From Streptomyces sp. NBC_00234 (GTDB lineage: Bacteria; Actinomycetota; Actinomycetes; Streptomycetales; Streptomycetaceae), in NCBI RefSeq assembly GCF_036195325.1, contig NZ_CP108101.1:620001-684000 (forward strand): a stretch of DNA of 64,000 nucleotides, given 5' to 3'. Made by a program: the position numbers and the translations under genes. Below the pieces are notes generated by a model that saw nothing but the letters and a program-made list of their open reading frames with translations, did no database searches and was not told the origin of the DNA. Position 1 is the stretch's first letter, and each line of letters opens with the position of its first letter. Shown in pieces: positions 1 through 8,417 of the stretch.

Positions 1-2016
1 GTAGAGCCAGGGCGCGTGGATACCCGGCTCGTTGGTCGGGTCGTACCGCAGGGCGTCGCCGCCCTTGACTGACCAGGAACCGTCGGCCTTGTGGAAGAAG
101 GCGTCGAGCCGCTGGGCGGCGACGTCCCGGCCGCCCATCGCGGCGGCCAGGCCCTGGACGTCCTGCGGGACCATCCAGGTGTACGTGGCGCTGGTGCCCT
201 GCGCGAAGCCCCGGTCGCTGCCGGGGCTGAACGGAGTCACCCAGGAGCCGTCGAGGTTGCGTGCCTGGATGTAGCCGTGCGTGCCCGCACCGTCGGTGGC
301 ATCGGGGTTGAACACGTTGCGCCACCAGCGCCCCCGCTCCTCGAACGCCGCTGCCTCCTCGTCCCGGCCCAGCAGCTTCGCCCACCGGCCGAGCGCGGCG
401 TCGGCGACCGCGTCCTCCAGGGTCTCCGCCGCACCTCCCCAGCAGTGACAGGCGTCCTGCGGCGCGTAGTGCGACTCCAGGTACTGGGCCAGGTTGGGAC
501 GCTGGCCGGTGCACTGACCGGGACACCCCGCGTCCGAGAGGCCGTCGGCGACCGGCACGGTCGCCTGGCGGGCCAGGGACTCGAAGGCGCCCTCGTAGTC
601 GAAGTTCCGCACGCCCATGGCGTAGAAGGTGGCCAGGGTCGCCGCCGAGGGATCACCGGTCATGACGTGCGTGGCCCCGTTGACGTGCACCCAGCGGTCC
701 CACACCCCGTTGTTCTGCCGGGCGAAGTTGTAGAGCGACTGCGCGAAGTCACCGGCGATCTCGGGCTTCAGCAGGGCGAGCAGCTGGATCTGGGCCCGGT
801 ACTGGTCCCACCCGGAGAAGTTGCTGTACTGCGCCCGTTGACCTCCGCCCACCCGGTGCGGCACGCCGTCCATGCCGGGGTAGCGGCCGTCGGTGTCGCT
901 GATCAGGTTGGGCTGCATGAGCGAGTGGTAGAGCGCGGTGTAGAAGGTGGTGCGCTGGGCGGTGCTGCCGCCGCCGATGCGCACGGAGCCCAGTTCCCGG
1001 TCCCAGGTGCGGGCTCCGGCCTCCGCGACGTCGTCGACGCTCGCCGCGGGCGCGATCTCCTGGCGGAGGTTGGCCTCGGCGCCCGCCTGACTGACGTAGG
1101 AGATCCCGATCCGCATCCGGACGTCGGTGTCGGCGCTCGTGTCGAAGCCCACCCAGCCGCCGGAGCCCCGGCCGGCCCGGTCCGCCCCGGTCGCGTACCC
1201 CTCGCCCCCGCGGCCCGTGGTGGCGCCCGGTGCGAGCGTGCCGTCCTTCCAGGTGCCGGTGGAGGCGAAGTCCCGGTCGAAGGAGGCGCTGAAGTACAGA
1301 CGGTAGTAGCTCTTGCGGTTGTTGGTGCCGCCGTTCGCGCGCCGGCCACAGAACGCGCCGGTGAGGACCGAGCCGGTCACCTTGCGGTGCGCGGTGTCGA
1401 TCTCGACCTCGGCGTCCTCGCTGCCGTTGAGGGAATTGGACACCCGGAAGAGCAGGTTGGCGGGCTTGCCCGCGGGGAATCCGAAGTCGGCCACACCTGC
1501 CCGGCGGCTCACCGCCAGGTCCGCGGTGGCGCCGGAGGCCAGCCCCACGGAGTAACGGCCGGGCACCGCCGTCTCGTTGTCGTGCGAGAAGTCGGCGGCG
1601 TAGACGGCGTCCTTGGTGTCGGCGGACGGCGAGGAGGTGACGTCACCGACGAACGGCATGATCGGAACATCGCCTGCGGCGCCGGGGTTGCACCCGGCTC
1701 CGTTGACATGAGTGAGGCTCAGGCCGCGCATACGGGTCGCGCCGTACTCGTAGCCGTTGGCCGCCCCGGTGCTCGTCTGGTCGCCCCTGGTGCTGGTCGG
1801 GGACCACGCGATCATGCCGTACGGAAGCGTGGCACCGGGGTAGGTGTTGCCTCCGTTCGCGGTGCCGATCAGCGGGTCGACATAGGAGGTCGGACGCGTG
1901 AGGAGCCCGGTGGCCCCGGCCGCCGGTGGTGTGACGGCAGCGGCGAGCGCTCCGGTGAGGATCATGGCGGCTGCTCGCGCGCCGAAGCGCCTCGCCGCGG
2001 ACGGTCTTGGGGGCAT
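1..2016 (-). CDS. GH92 family alpha-mannosidase, secreted (3' end outside window)
   Basis: The reading frame runs leftward from ATG at 2016 off the left edge, giving 672 residues without a stop. The N-terminus has an arginine-rich n-region and a hydrophobic stretch ending near residue 35 (AAAVTPPAAGA), a Sec signal peptide. The mature start reads YVDPLIGTANGGNTYPGA, the hallmark opening of family 92 glycoside hydrolases, and NFSGWDQYRAQ and HVNGAGCNPG are further family motifs. Known GH92 enzymes are calcium-dependent exo-alpha-mannosidases that release mannose from glycans outside the cell. A GAAGGGAAG ribosome site precedes the ATG, and a LacI-like palindrome lies about 20 bp upstream, suggesting sugar-controlled expression. 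The frame was read by hand from the sequence; family assignment is firm, linkage specificity is not. Confidence 0.93.
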   Translation of the reverse strand, partial: MPPRPSAARRFGARAAAMILTGALAAAVTPPAAGATGLLTRPTSYVDPLIGTANGGNTYPGATLPYGMIAWSPTSTRGDQTSTGAANGYEYGATRMRGLSLTHVNGAGCNPGAAGDVPIMPFVGDVTSSPSADTKDAVYAADFSHDNETAVPGRYSVGLASGATADLAVSRRAGVADFGFPAGKPANLLFRVSNSLNGSEDAEVEIDTAHRKVTGSVLTGAFCGRRANGGTNNRKSYYRLYFSASFDRDFASTGTWKDGTLAPGATTGRGGEGYATGADRAGRGSGGWVGFDTSADTDVRMRIGISYVSQAGAEANLRQEIAPAASVDDVAEAGARTWDRELGSVRIGGGSTAQRTTFYTALYHSLMQPNLISDTDGRYPGMDGVPHRVGGGQRAQYSNFSGWDQYRAQIQLLALLKPEIAGDFAQSLYNFARQNNGVWDRWVHVNGATHVMTGDPSAATLATFYAMGVRNFDYEGAFESLARQATVPVADGLSDAGCPGQCTGQRPNLAQYLESHYAPQDACHCWGGAAETLEDAVADAALGRWAKLLGRDEEAAAFEERGRWWRNVFNPDATDGAGTHGYIQARNLDGSWVTPFSPGSDRGFAQGTSATYTWMVPQDVQGLAAAMGGRDVAAQRLDAFFHKADGSWSVKGGDALRYDPTNEPGIHAPWLY

Positions 2017-2036
2017 GTCTCGCTTCCCTTCGCTCT

Positions 2037-2048
2037 GACAACGTTGTC
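2037..2048 (-). promoter_or_regulatory. LacI-type operator upstream of GH92 gene
   Basis: A perfect 12-bp palindrome, GACAACGTTGTC, lies 20 bp upstream of the GH92 start codon. Streptomyces LacI-family sugar regulators typically bind palindromes with a central CG of this kind in front of glycoside hydrolase genes. No LacI gene is present in the window, so the regulator would be encoded elsewhere. Confidence 0.6.
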
Positions 2049-2212
2049 CACGAGGCGTCCACGACCCCGGCACACGTTGATCGATTCGCCGCCGAGCGTA
2101 GATCCCCGCGGCGTGCGAGGGAATGCCGGAGACGGCCCGTCCGGTGAACGAGCGGTGAACCGCCGCCGCGCGACCGTCCGGCGGCGGGCACCGGGTGCCC
2201 GCCGCTCAGGCG

Positions 2213-2806
2213 TCAGAGCCGGGCGCCGAGGCGCTTCTTGGCCTCGGGCCACTCGTCGGCGAGCAAGGAGAAGTAGACGGTGTCCCGCCAGGTGCCGTCG
2301 TGGCGCCGGCGATGGCGGCGCAGCACCCCTTCGCGCTGGGCACCGAGGCGGGCGATGGCCTCCTGCGACCGGTGGTTCAGATGATCCGTCTTCAACTGCA
2401 CGCGCCCCATGCCCAGTTCCTCGAAGGCGTACGTCATCAGGAGCAGCTTCGCCTCGGTGTTCACTGCCGAGCGCCAGAACGCGCGTCCGTACCAGGTCCA
2501 GCCGATCTCCAGCCGTTCGTCGGACGGGCTGATGTCGAGGAACGAGGTCCAGCCGATCGCCCGGCCGCTCGCGCGGTGGATGACGGCGTACGGCACGTAC
2601 GTACCGTTCGCGGCGTCGTCGAGCAAAGCCCGCATCGTCCCGGCGAGTTCGTCCTGCGACTGCGGCGTCGGGTCGCCCAGCCAGCGCCAGACCTCGTCGT
2701 CGCGGCCACCGGCCGCGAAGAGGTCTTCGGCGTGGTCCATGGCCAACGGCACGAGCGTGATGTGGCGACCGGTCAGGGTGACGGGCGCGGGTATCCGTGC
2801 AGACAT
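2213..2806 (-). CDS. GNAT N-acetyltransferase, RimJ/RimL type
   Basis: The 197-residue product matches the Acetyltransf_3 (RimJ/RimL-like) group. It begins LTGRHITLVPL, has the mid-protein segment LEIGWTWYGRAFWRS, then TEAKLLLMTYAFEELG and the C-terminal LKTDHLNHRSQEAIARLG, where acetyl-CoA contacts are expected. Length is normal for the family, which acetylates protein N-termini, small amines or antibiotics; the substrate cannot be read from sequence. TAGGCT sits 8 nt before the ATG (minus strand), so the transcript may be leaderless. It is divergent from the FHA-ABC gene and shares its short intergenic region. Confidence 0.85.
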   Translation of the reverse strand: MSARIPAPVTLTGRHITLVPLAMDHAEDLFAAGGRDDEVWRWLGDPTPQSQDELAGTMRALLDDAANGTYVPYAVIHRASGRAIGWTSFLDISPSDERLEIGWTWYGRAFWRSAVNTEAKLLLMTYAFEELGMGRVQLKTDHLNHRSQEAIARLGAQREGVLRRHRRRHDGTWRDTVYFSLLADEWPEAKKRLGARL

Positions 2807-2912
2807 GATCTCAGCCTATCCCAGTTCGGACTAGCCCTAAAACATTTATGCACTAATGCAAACGAGTCTCCCGAGCGCGCGCATGTCCGGTGCCCTGACT
2901 AGACTTTCGAGC

Positions 2913-5273
2913 ATGGGACAGCGGCCTGTGGCGGCGACTGCGCCCGAGCTCGTCCTGGAAACCGATCAGGGTTCCACGGTGATGAGACCGGGTCGGGACT
3001 ATCACGTCGGCCGCGACCCACTGAGCGACATCGTCATCGACGACATCCGGGTCTCCTGGCACCACGCGGTGCTGCGGCCCGAGGCGGACCACTGGCTGCT
3101 GGAGGACGAGAACAGCACCAACGGCACGTACACCGAGGGTCGTCGCATCCATGAGTCGGGCGTCGGTCCCGGCAGCGTGATCCGCTTCGGCAACCCCGCC
3201 GACGGTCCGCGGGCCCTGCTCGTCGGCACCGAGCCGCCGGCCCCCGTCACCCCCGCACCGGAACGGCCGTCCGCCGTCTCGATGCCCGGCGCGACGGGCA
3301 CCTTCCGGCAGCCGACGACCGTGCGCCCGCTCCCCGCCCGCACCGTACGCATCGGCCGCGGCAGCGACAACGACCTGGTCATCGACGACCTGGTCGTCTC
3401 GCGTCGGCACGCCGAACTCCGCGCCCTCGCCGACGGTACGTACGAGATCGTCGACCTCGGAAGCCACAACGGCACCTTCCTCAACGGAGCGCCGGTGGTG
3501 GACCGGGCACCCGTCGCGGCCGGGGACATCGTGGGTATCGGCCACTCGGCGTTCTGTCTGGTCGGCGACGAACTCCAGGAGTTCGTCGACACCGGTGAGG
3601 TCTCGCTCGACGTGCAGGACCTGGCCGTCACCGTGGACCGGGGCCGCAAGACCCTCCTCGACGAGGTGGCGTTCCCCGTCGGCGAGAAGTGCCTGCTCGC
3701 GGTGGTCGGCCCCAGCGGCGCCGGGAAGTCCACCCTGCTCAACGCGCTGACGGGGCTGCGCCCCGCCGACCGGGGCAGGGTCCTGTACGACGGCCGTGAC
3801 CTCTACCGCGACTTCGCCGAGCTGCGCCAGCGCATCGGGCTCGTGCCGCAGGACGACATCCTGCACGCACAGCTGACCGTGCGCCGCGCCCTCGGGTACG
3901 CCGCCGAGCTGCGCTTCCCCCAGGACACCGCCGCCTCCGAACGCGAGGCACGGGTCGCCGAGGTCATCGGCGAACTGGGCCTGGAACAGCGCGCCGACCA
4001 GCCGATCCATAGCCTCTCGGGAGGTCAGCGCAAGCGGGTGAGCGTGGCCCTGGAGCTGCTGACGAAGCCCTCACTGCTCTTCCTCGACGAACCGACGTCG
4101 GGCCTCGATCCCGGCATGGACCGTTCCGTCATGCACATGCTGCGCGGCCTCGCCGACGACGGCCGTACGGTCATCGTGGTGACCCACAGTGTGCTCAGCC
4201 TGGACGTCTGCGACCGGCTCCTCGTCCTCGCACCGGGCGGGCGCATCGCCTACTACGGTCCTCCGGACGACGCCCTGGCCTTCTTCGGCTTCGAGCAGTG
4301 GCCGGAGGCGTTCGAAGCCTTCGAGAACGACCGCGACCGCGACTGGGCGGGGCAGTACCAGGAATCCACCTTCCACCGCCAGTACATCCTCAACGCCACG
4401 GCCCAGCCGCATCTGCCGGAGGTCCCGGCCGCCGCGGCCGTCGCACCTCCGCCGAAGACCAGGAACTGGGGCGGCCAACTGCGCACGCTCGTGCGCCGGT
4501 ACGCAGCCGCCCTGAGCGCCGACCGGACCTTCCTCGTCATCATGATCGCCCTGCCGTTCGTGATGGGAGCGATGGCCCGTGCCCTGGCAGGCAGTGAACT
4601 GACCCAGGAAACGGCGATGAACGCGCTCCTCATCCTCTGTGTGGGCGGTGTGCTGACCGGCGCCGCCAACGCGGTGCGGGAGCTGGTCAAGGAACGGGTG
4701 ATCTATCAACGGGAGCGCGCGGTCGGGCTTTCCAGATCCGCGTACCTGATGTCCAAGGTCGTGGTGCTCGGCATCATCACGGTGCTGCAGGCCGTCGTGC
4801 TGACATTGGTGGGTCTGGTCGGCGTCGATCTCAACGCACCGGGCGGCAAGGGAGTGCTGCTGCCACCCCTGGTGGAGATCACTCTGGCCGTCGCCCTGCT
4901 CTCCTTCACCGCGATGATGCTCGGACTCCTCGTGTCCGCGATGGTGCGCAAGGAGGAGGTGACCATGCCGTTGCTGGTCCTCCTCGCCATCGTCCAGGTC
5001 GTGTTCTGCGGAGCGCTGCTCAAACTGGACGGGGTGATCGGGGTCGAGCAGCTGGCGTGGCTGGTGCCGTCCCGGTGGGCCCTCGGCGCGATGGCCGGAA
5101 CCATCGACCTCCACGCGATCGTGCCGGGGAAGCTGACGTCCGATCCCCTGTTCGAGCACTCCGCCGGGGTGTGGCTGCTCAACATGGGCATGCTGGTCGT
5201 CCTCTCGCTCGTCTTCGGCTATGTGGTCGCGAAGCTCCTTCGCCGCCACGAACCCGCCATCATGCGGAAGTAG
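2913..5273 (+). CDS. Double-FHA domain ABC transporter (ATPase fused to permease)
   Basis: This 786-residue protein starts at ATG 2913; an upstream ATG at 2856 is in frame but only adds low-similarity sequence. Two FHA phosphothreonine-binding domains are visible at about residues 25-95 (HVGRD, SWHHA, NGTY) and 143-215 (IGRGSDNDL, SRRHAEL, NGTFLNG). An ABC ATPase follows with Walker A GPSGAGKST at 266, signature LSGGQRKR near 368 and Walker B LLFLDEP near 388. The last 250 residues contain six predicted membrane helices of the ABC-2 type. This is the architecture of Mycobacterium tuberculosis Rv1747, an exporter phosphorylated by the kinase PknF. A kinase gene lies two genes downstream. TAGACT at 2900-2905, 7 nt before the ATG, could be the -10 of a leaderless transcript. 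Confidence 0.92.
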   Translation: MGQRPVAATAPELVLETDQGSTVMRPGRDYHVGRDPLSDIVIDDIRVSWHHAVLRPEADHWLLEDENSTNGTYTEGRRIHESGVGPGSVIRFGNPADGPRALLVGTEPPAPVTPAPERPSAVSMPGATGTFRQPTTVRPLPARTVRIGRGSDNDLVIDDLVVSRRHAELRALADGTYEIVDLGSHNGTFLNGAPVVDRAPVAAGDIVGIGHSAFCLVGDELQEFVDTGEVSLDVQDLAVTVDRGRKTLLDEVAFPVGEKCLLAVVGPSGAGKSTLLNALTGLRPADRGRVLYDGRDLYRDFAELRQRIGLVPQDDILHAQLTVRRALGYAAELRFPQDTAASEREARVAEVIGELGLEQRADQPIHSLSGGQRKRVSVALELLTKPSLLFLDEPTSGLDPGMDRSVMHMLRGLADDGRTVIVVTHSVLSLDVCDRLLVLAPGGRIAYYGPPDDALAFFGFEQWPEAFEAFENDRDRDWAGQYQESTFHRQYILNATAQPHLPEVPAAAAVAPPPKTRNWGGQLRTLVRRYAAALSADRTFLVIMIALPFVMGAMARALAGSELTQETAMNALLILCVGGVLTGAANAVRELVKERVIYQRERAVGLSRSAYLMSKVVVLGIITVLQAVVLTLVGLVGVDLNAPGGKGVLLPPLVEITLAVALLSFTAMMLGLLVSAMVRKEEVTMPLLVLLAIVQVVFCGALLKLDGVIGVEQLAWLVPSRWALGAMAGTIDLHAIVPGKLTSDPLFEHSAGVWLLNMGMLVVLSLVFGYVVAKLLRRHEPAIMRK

Positions 5274-5282
5274 GGGCGGCCC

Positions 5283-5900
5283 ATGGCGACTCCGGAGTTC
5301 CGCCCGACCCATGTCGTCCCCCCGGACGGAATGCCCGCCTGGGAGGCTCCCGACGTGTCCCGGCCGACCGCGCCGCTCGACCCACTGCTGCCCGTGCAGC
5401 TCCTCGACCGGCGGGGCGACTGGGGGCTCATCGCATGCGCCAACGGGTGGTCCGCGTGGATCGACGGCAGACTGCTCGTCGCCGTACCGCAGGAGCCGCC
5501 GGCCGCCCACCAGCAGCTGGCGCGCACGGCGGACCCCGGGCCCCTGCTCGCCAGGATCGACGAGGCGCTCCACCAGTACCGGCGCGCGGCGCAGGAGCTG
5601 GCGGACGGTCGCCTCGACGGCGAGAACTTCCGGGTCCGCACCCAGGGGCTGCGGGTCGGCGTGATCGTCGACGGCGAGGCGGTGTGGCTGTACGACGCGG
5701 AGCACGAGCGCTGGGTGTACTGCGACGGCAAGCAGCTCAGTACGTACGCGGCGTCCTCGGGCCCCGGACCGGGAACGTCGGCCGGCGACTCCGGTACGGG
5801 ACGGGCACGGGACGCGGGGCCGGAGCCCACCCGGGTCGTCTCCGACGCGGGTCCGGCCACGGGCCCTTCCGCAGGACCCCCGACGCAGTCGGCACGGTGA
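5283..5900 (+). CDS. Uncharacterised protein between FHA-ABC transporter and kinase
   Basis: The 205-residue product has no signal peptide or membrane helix. Residues 36-68 (QLLDRRGDWGLIACANGW...WIDGRLL) resemble a bacterial SH3-like repeat, and a second half (FRVRTQGLRVGVIVDGEAVWLYDAEHERW) has a similar beta-rich pattern. The last 45 residues are low-complexity Gly/Ala/Pro/Thr and probably disordered. It begins 9 bp after the transporter stop and ends 6 bp before the kinase start, so the three genes are almost certainly one operon. A role as adaptor or kinase substrate is inference from position only. Confidence 0.75.
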   Translation: MATPEFRPTHVVPPDGMPAWEAPDVSRPTAPLDPLLPVQLLDRRGDWGLIACANGWSAWIDGRLLVAVPQEPPAAHQQLARTADPGPLLARIDEALHQYRRAAQELADGRLDGENFRVRTQGLRVGVIVDGEAVWLYDAEHERWVYCDGKQLSTYAASSGPGPGTSAGDSGTGRARDAGPEPTRVVSDAGPATGPSAGPPTQSAR

Positions 5901-5906
5901 CCTGCG

Positions 5907-6923
5907 ATGACTCCTCCGCCGCCTCCTTCGCACGAGGCCGACCTTCCGGCCGGCAAGCCGCAGGACCTGCTGGGGAAGCAGATCGCGGACTACCGGGTGG
6001 AGAGCGAGATCGGCCGGGGTGGCATGGCCGTCGTGTACCGCGCCAAGGATCTGCGGCTGGACCGCACGGTCGCCCTGAAGCTGCTCGCACCGGAGCTGGC
6101 GCGCAACGACACGTTCCGGCAGCGCTTCACGCACGAGTCACGGGTGGCCGCCGCGATCGACCACCCGCACATCGTGCCGGTCTTCGAGGCGGGCGAGACG
6201 GAGGGGCTGCTCTACATCGCCATGCGCTTCGTCGCCGGACAGGATCTGCGGGTCCTGATCGACCGCCGGGGCCCCCTGCCGCTCACCACCGCGCTCCGGA
6301 TCGCCGCACAGGTGGCCTCGGCACTCGACGCGGCCCATGACCACGACCTGGTCCACCGCGACGTCAAGCCCGGCAACATCCTGGTCGCGGCCGGCACGGA
6401 CAGCGACCACCCGGAGCACGTGTACCTCACGGACTTCGGGCTGACGAAGAAGTCGCTGTCGCTGACCGGGTTCACGACCGTGGGCCAGTTCGTCGGCACG
6501 CTCGACTACGTGGCCCCTGAACAGATTTCGGGGCGCCCGGTGGACGGCCGGTGCGACGTCTACAGCCTCGCCTGCGTCGTCCAGGAGACACTGACCGGCG
6601 CCCCGCCCTTCCGGCGGGACGACGACATGGCGCTGCTCTGGGCGCACCAGTACGACCCCCCGCCGCCACTGAGCGAGGAGCGTCCCGGGCTTCCGCCCGC
6701 GCTCGACGCCGTACTGGCGAAGGCACTCGCCAAGAGCCCGGACGACCGCTACGACTCCTGCGTGCGGTTCGTCGCCGCGCTGCGTGCCGCGGCTGCGGGA
6801 GTCGGCCCGGACACGCATCCGCCGACCCGGGTGGACGTCGGCCCGGCCCCCCGGCTCGGCTCCGTCGAACCCCCTCCCCCGCCGCCGCGCTGGGCCCTGC
6901 CGGTCTTCCACGAGAGGTTCTAG
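5907..6923 (+). CDS. Soluble Ser/Thr protein kinase (Hanks type)
   Basis: The 338-residue protein is a complete eukaryotic-like kinase: glycine loop GRGGMAVVY at about 37, catalytic lysine in VALKLL at 58, HRDVKPGN at 150, DFG at 176 and APE at 203. The activation segment contains LTGFTTVGQFVGT, with threonines suited to autophosphorylation. There is no transmembrane segment or PASTA region; the C-terminus is a short proline-rich tail. It is the third gene of the operon with the double-FHA ABC protein, a likely phosphothreonine-binding client. Its TAG stop codon lies in the left CTAG flank of the palindromic element at 6924-6972, so the element may have truncated or re-terminated the gene. 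Confidence 0.93.
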   Translation: MTPPPPPSHEADLPAGKPQDLLGKQIADYRVESEIGRGGMAVVYRAKDLRLDRTVALKLLAPELARNDTFRQRFTHESRVAAAIDHPHIVPVFEAGETEGLLYIAMRFVAGQDLRVLIDRRGPLPLTTALRIAAQVASALDAAHDHDLVHRDVKPGNILVAAGTDSDHPEHVYLTDFGLTKKSLSLTGFTTVGQFVGTLDYVAPEQISGRPVDGRCDVYSLACVVQETLTGAPPFRRDDDMALLWAHQYDPPPPLSEERPGLPPALDAVLAKALAKSPDDRYDSCVRFVAALRAAAAGVGPDTHPPTRVDVGPAPRLGSVEPPPPPPRWALPVFHERF

Positions 6924-6976
6924 GGAGTGTCCGCAAAGTATCGCCGGCCAGACGAGACTTTGCGGACACGACCTAG
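6920..6976. mobile_element. 49-bp palindromic MITE-like element flanked by CTAG
   Basis: The element proper is 6924-6972, bracketed by direct CTAG copies at 6920-6923 and 6973-6976. Its ends form an inverted repeat of about 20 bp: GGAGTGTCCGCAAAGTATCG on the left against GTCGTGTCCGCAAAGTCTCG read from the right, 17 of 20 identical. An almost identical 49-bp copy lies at 54910-54958, again flanked by CTAG. CTAG fits the 4-bp YTAR target duplication of IS5-type transposases. The left CTAG supplies the kinase stop codon. It sits between convergent genes and would also fold as a hairpin terminator. Confidence 0.65.
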
Positions 6977-6981
6977 GGACC

Positions 6982-8271
6982 CTAGCGCGCGCCGTCCTGG
7001 AGGGTGTCCGTCTCGCCCCGGCGGTGGAATCGGGAGGCGAGCAGGCCGCCGAGGAAGCCGGTGACCGCGCCCCAGAGGAGGGCGATGCCGAGCGCCGACC
7101 ACAGCCGCGGACGCAGGAGCACGTCTCCGCCGAGCCCCCCGCCCACGTCTCCGAGGCCCAGCAGCGAGAGGCCCAGGTGCGCGGAGACCCGGGCGACCAG
7201 GCAGATGAACAGCACCGTGACGGTGAGCGCCACCGCCATGTGCGCGGCGTGCTGCCAGGCGCGCGTACGGGCCGGTGAGCGGATGGCCATGAGGAAGGCG
7301 GCTGCGAGGACGGCCGCCGCGGCGACGACGACCAGCCACCACGCGCGGCCGTCCTGTTCGGCGAGCGTCCGGACGTCGAGCGTCGAGATGTCCGGTGTAC
7401 GGAGCACCGAATCGAGCATCTGGGGCATCGGCAGTCCGAACGGGCCGTCGACCTTGCCCTCCCAGGACACGCCGAGTCCCAGGGTGAACGCGAGCCACAC
7501 CAGGTTCGGCAGCCCCAGGAGGATCACCGCGAACGTCTCGGCGGGGTGTCCTCGCGTCACCGCGACGACGAGTCCGGCGACCACGCCCACCACCACGTAC
7601 CCGAGCAGCAGCACCACCATGGCATGGGCCGCGGGCCGCACCGGCTCCTGGAAGCGCACCAGCCGGGCGGGGAGCGGGGCGCCTCGCGACACCAGCAGGG
7701 CCAGCAGGAGGACACCCGCCAGCCACACCAGACCGACGACCAGGGTGAGGAAGATGTCGGCCCGGAACCCGACCCGGGGCGTGGCGTCGAGTGCGTCGAT
7801 GAGGCCGCCCGTCGGGTCCTCGACCGGGAGGGTGAAGGTCTGCCTGGCCAGGAGCGAGAGCGCGAGGAGGGCGAGGAGCCAGAGCGCCGCGACCCGGGCG
7901 GCCCAGCCGCCCAGCTCCCGGGTGCCGGCGACGGCCCGGTGGCGCAGCGGCCTGAGGAATCCCGCACCGACGCCGAGGGCGCCGACGAGTGTCACCGACA
8001 GCGGCAGCACCGAGAGGTCCGCGTTCGTCTCGGCGAGGGCCCCGGCGTCGCCGGAGACCGCCACGGAGCCGCCTGCGGCCATCACGACGACGGCCGCGAC
8101 GACGCGGGGGAAGGCGCCGCCGGGGAGGTCACCCGCGCCGGCGGCCCACAGTCCGAGGGCCGCCGCGACGATCATGGCGACCATCCCGGCGAGCACGGCC
8201 ACGAGGGCGTCGGTCCAGCCGTGCGCGGGGCGTGGCGCGTCGTTCCTGTCGGTGCTTCGCGGGCTGCTCAC
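6982..8271 (-). CDS. Streptophobe-family polytopic membrane protein
   Basis: The 429-residue product has roughly ten hydrophobic segments spread over its full length, beginning with LVAVLAGMVAMIVAAALGLW after a short hydrophilic N-terminus. No enzymatic motif is present. Layout and composition match the streptophobe family, integral membrane proteins almost confined to Streptomyces and of unknown role. Start is GTG 8271; TAGCGT lies 6 nt upstream on the same strand and no Shine-Dalgarno is evident, which suggests a leaderless transcript. It converges with the kinase operon, with the CTAG element between them, and is divergent from the DUF6777-type gene. Confidence 0.75.
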   Translation of the reverse strand: MSSPRSTDRNDAPRPAHGWTDALVAVLAGMVAMIVAAALGLWAAGAGDLPGGAFPRVVAAVVVMAAGGSVAVSGDAGALAETNADLSVLPLSVTLVGALGVGAGFLRPLRHRAVAGTRELGGWAARVAALWLLALLALSLLARQTFTLPVEDPTGGLIDALDATPRVGFRADIFLTLVVGLVWLAGVLLLALLVSRGAPLPARLVRFQEPVRPAAHAMVVLLLGYVVVGVVAGLVVAVTRGHPAETFAVILLGLPNLVWLAFTLGLGVSWEGKVDGPFGLPMPQMLDSVLRTPDISTLDVRTLAEQDGRAWWLVVVAAAAVLAAAFLMAIRSPARTRAWQHAAHMAVALTVTVLFICLVARVSAHLGLSLLGLGDVGGGLGGDVLLRPRLWSALGIALLWGAVTGFLGGLLASRFHRRGETDTLQDGAR

Positions 8272-8417
8272 GGTGACACGCTAAGCATGGGCTCGGGCGC
8301 TCCGCCCCCTGGTGTGGGCCGACCGCGTCCGCTTGCGGGCAGCCGGGGTACAAGGCACACAATGAGGACTATGCGTATGTAAGTGGGACTGGTTTCTGAC
8401 CTTGGGAAGAAGAGCCC

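Noticed and set aside
91..2532. 813-codon open frame on the plus strand
   Set aside because: It lies opposite the GH92 gene, whose minus-strand frame shows family motifs and a signal peptide. The plus-strand translation is Val/Gly/Arg-rich with no motif, a typical antisense shadow in high-GC DNA.
2856..2912. Upstream in-frame start for the double-FHA transporter
   Set aside because: The extra 19 residues have no FHA similarity and a -10-like TAGACT lies between this ATG and ATG 2913.
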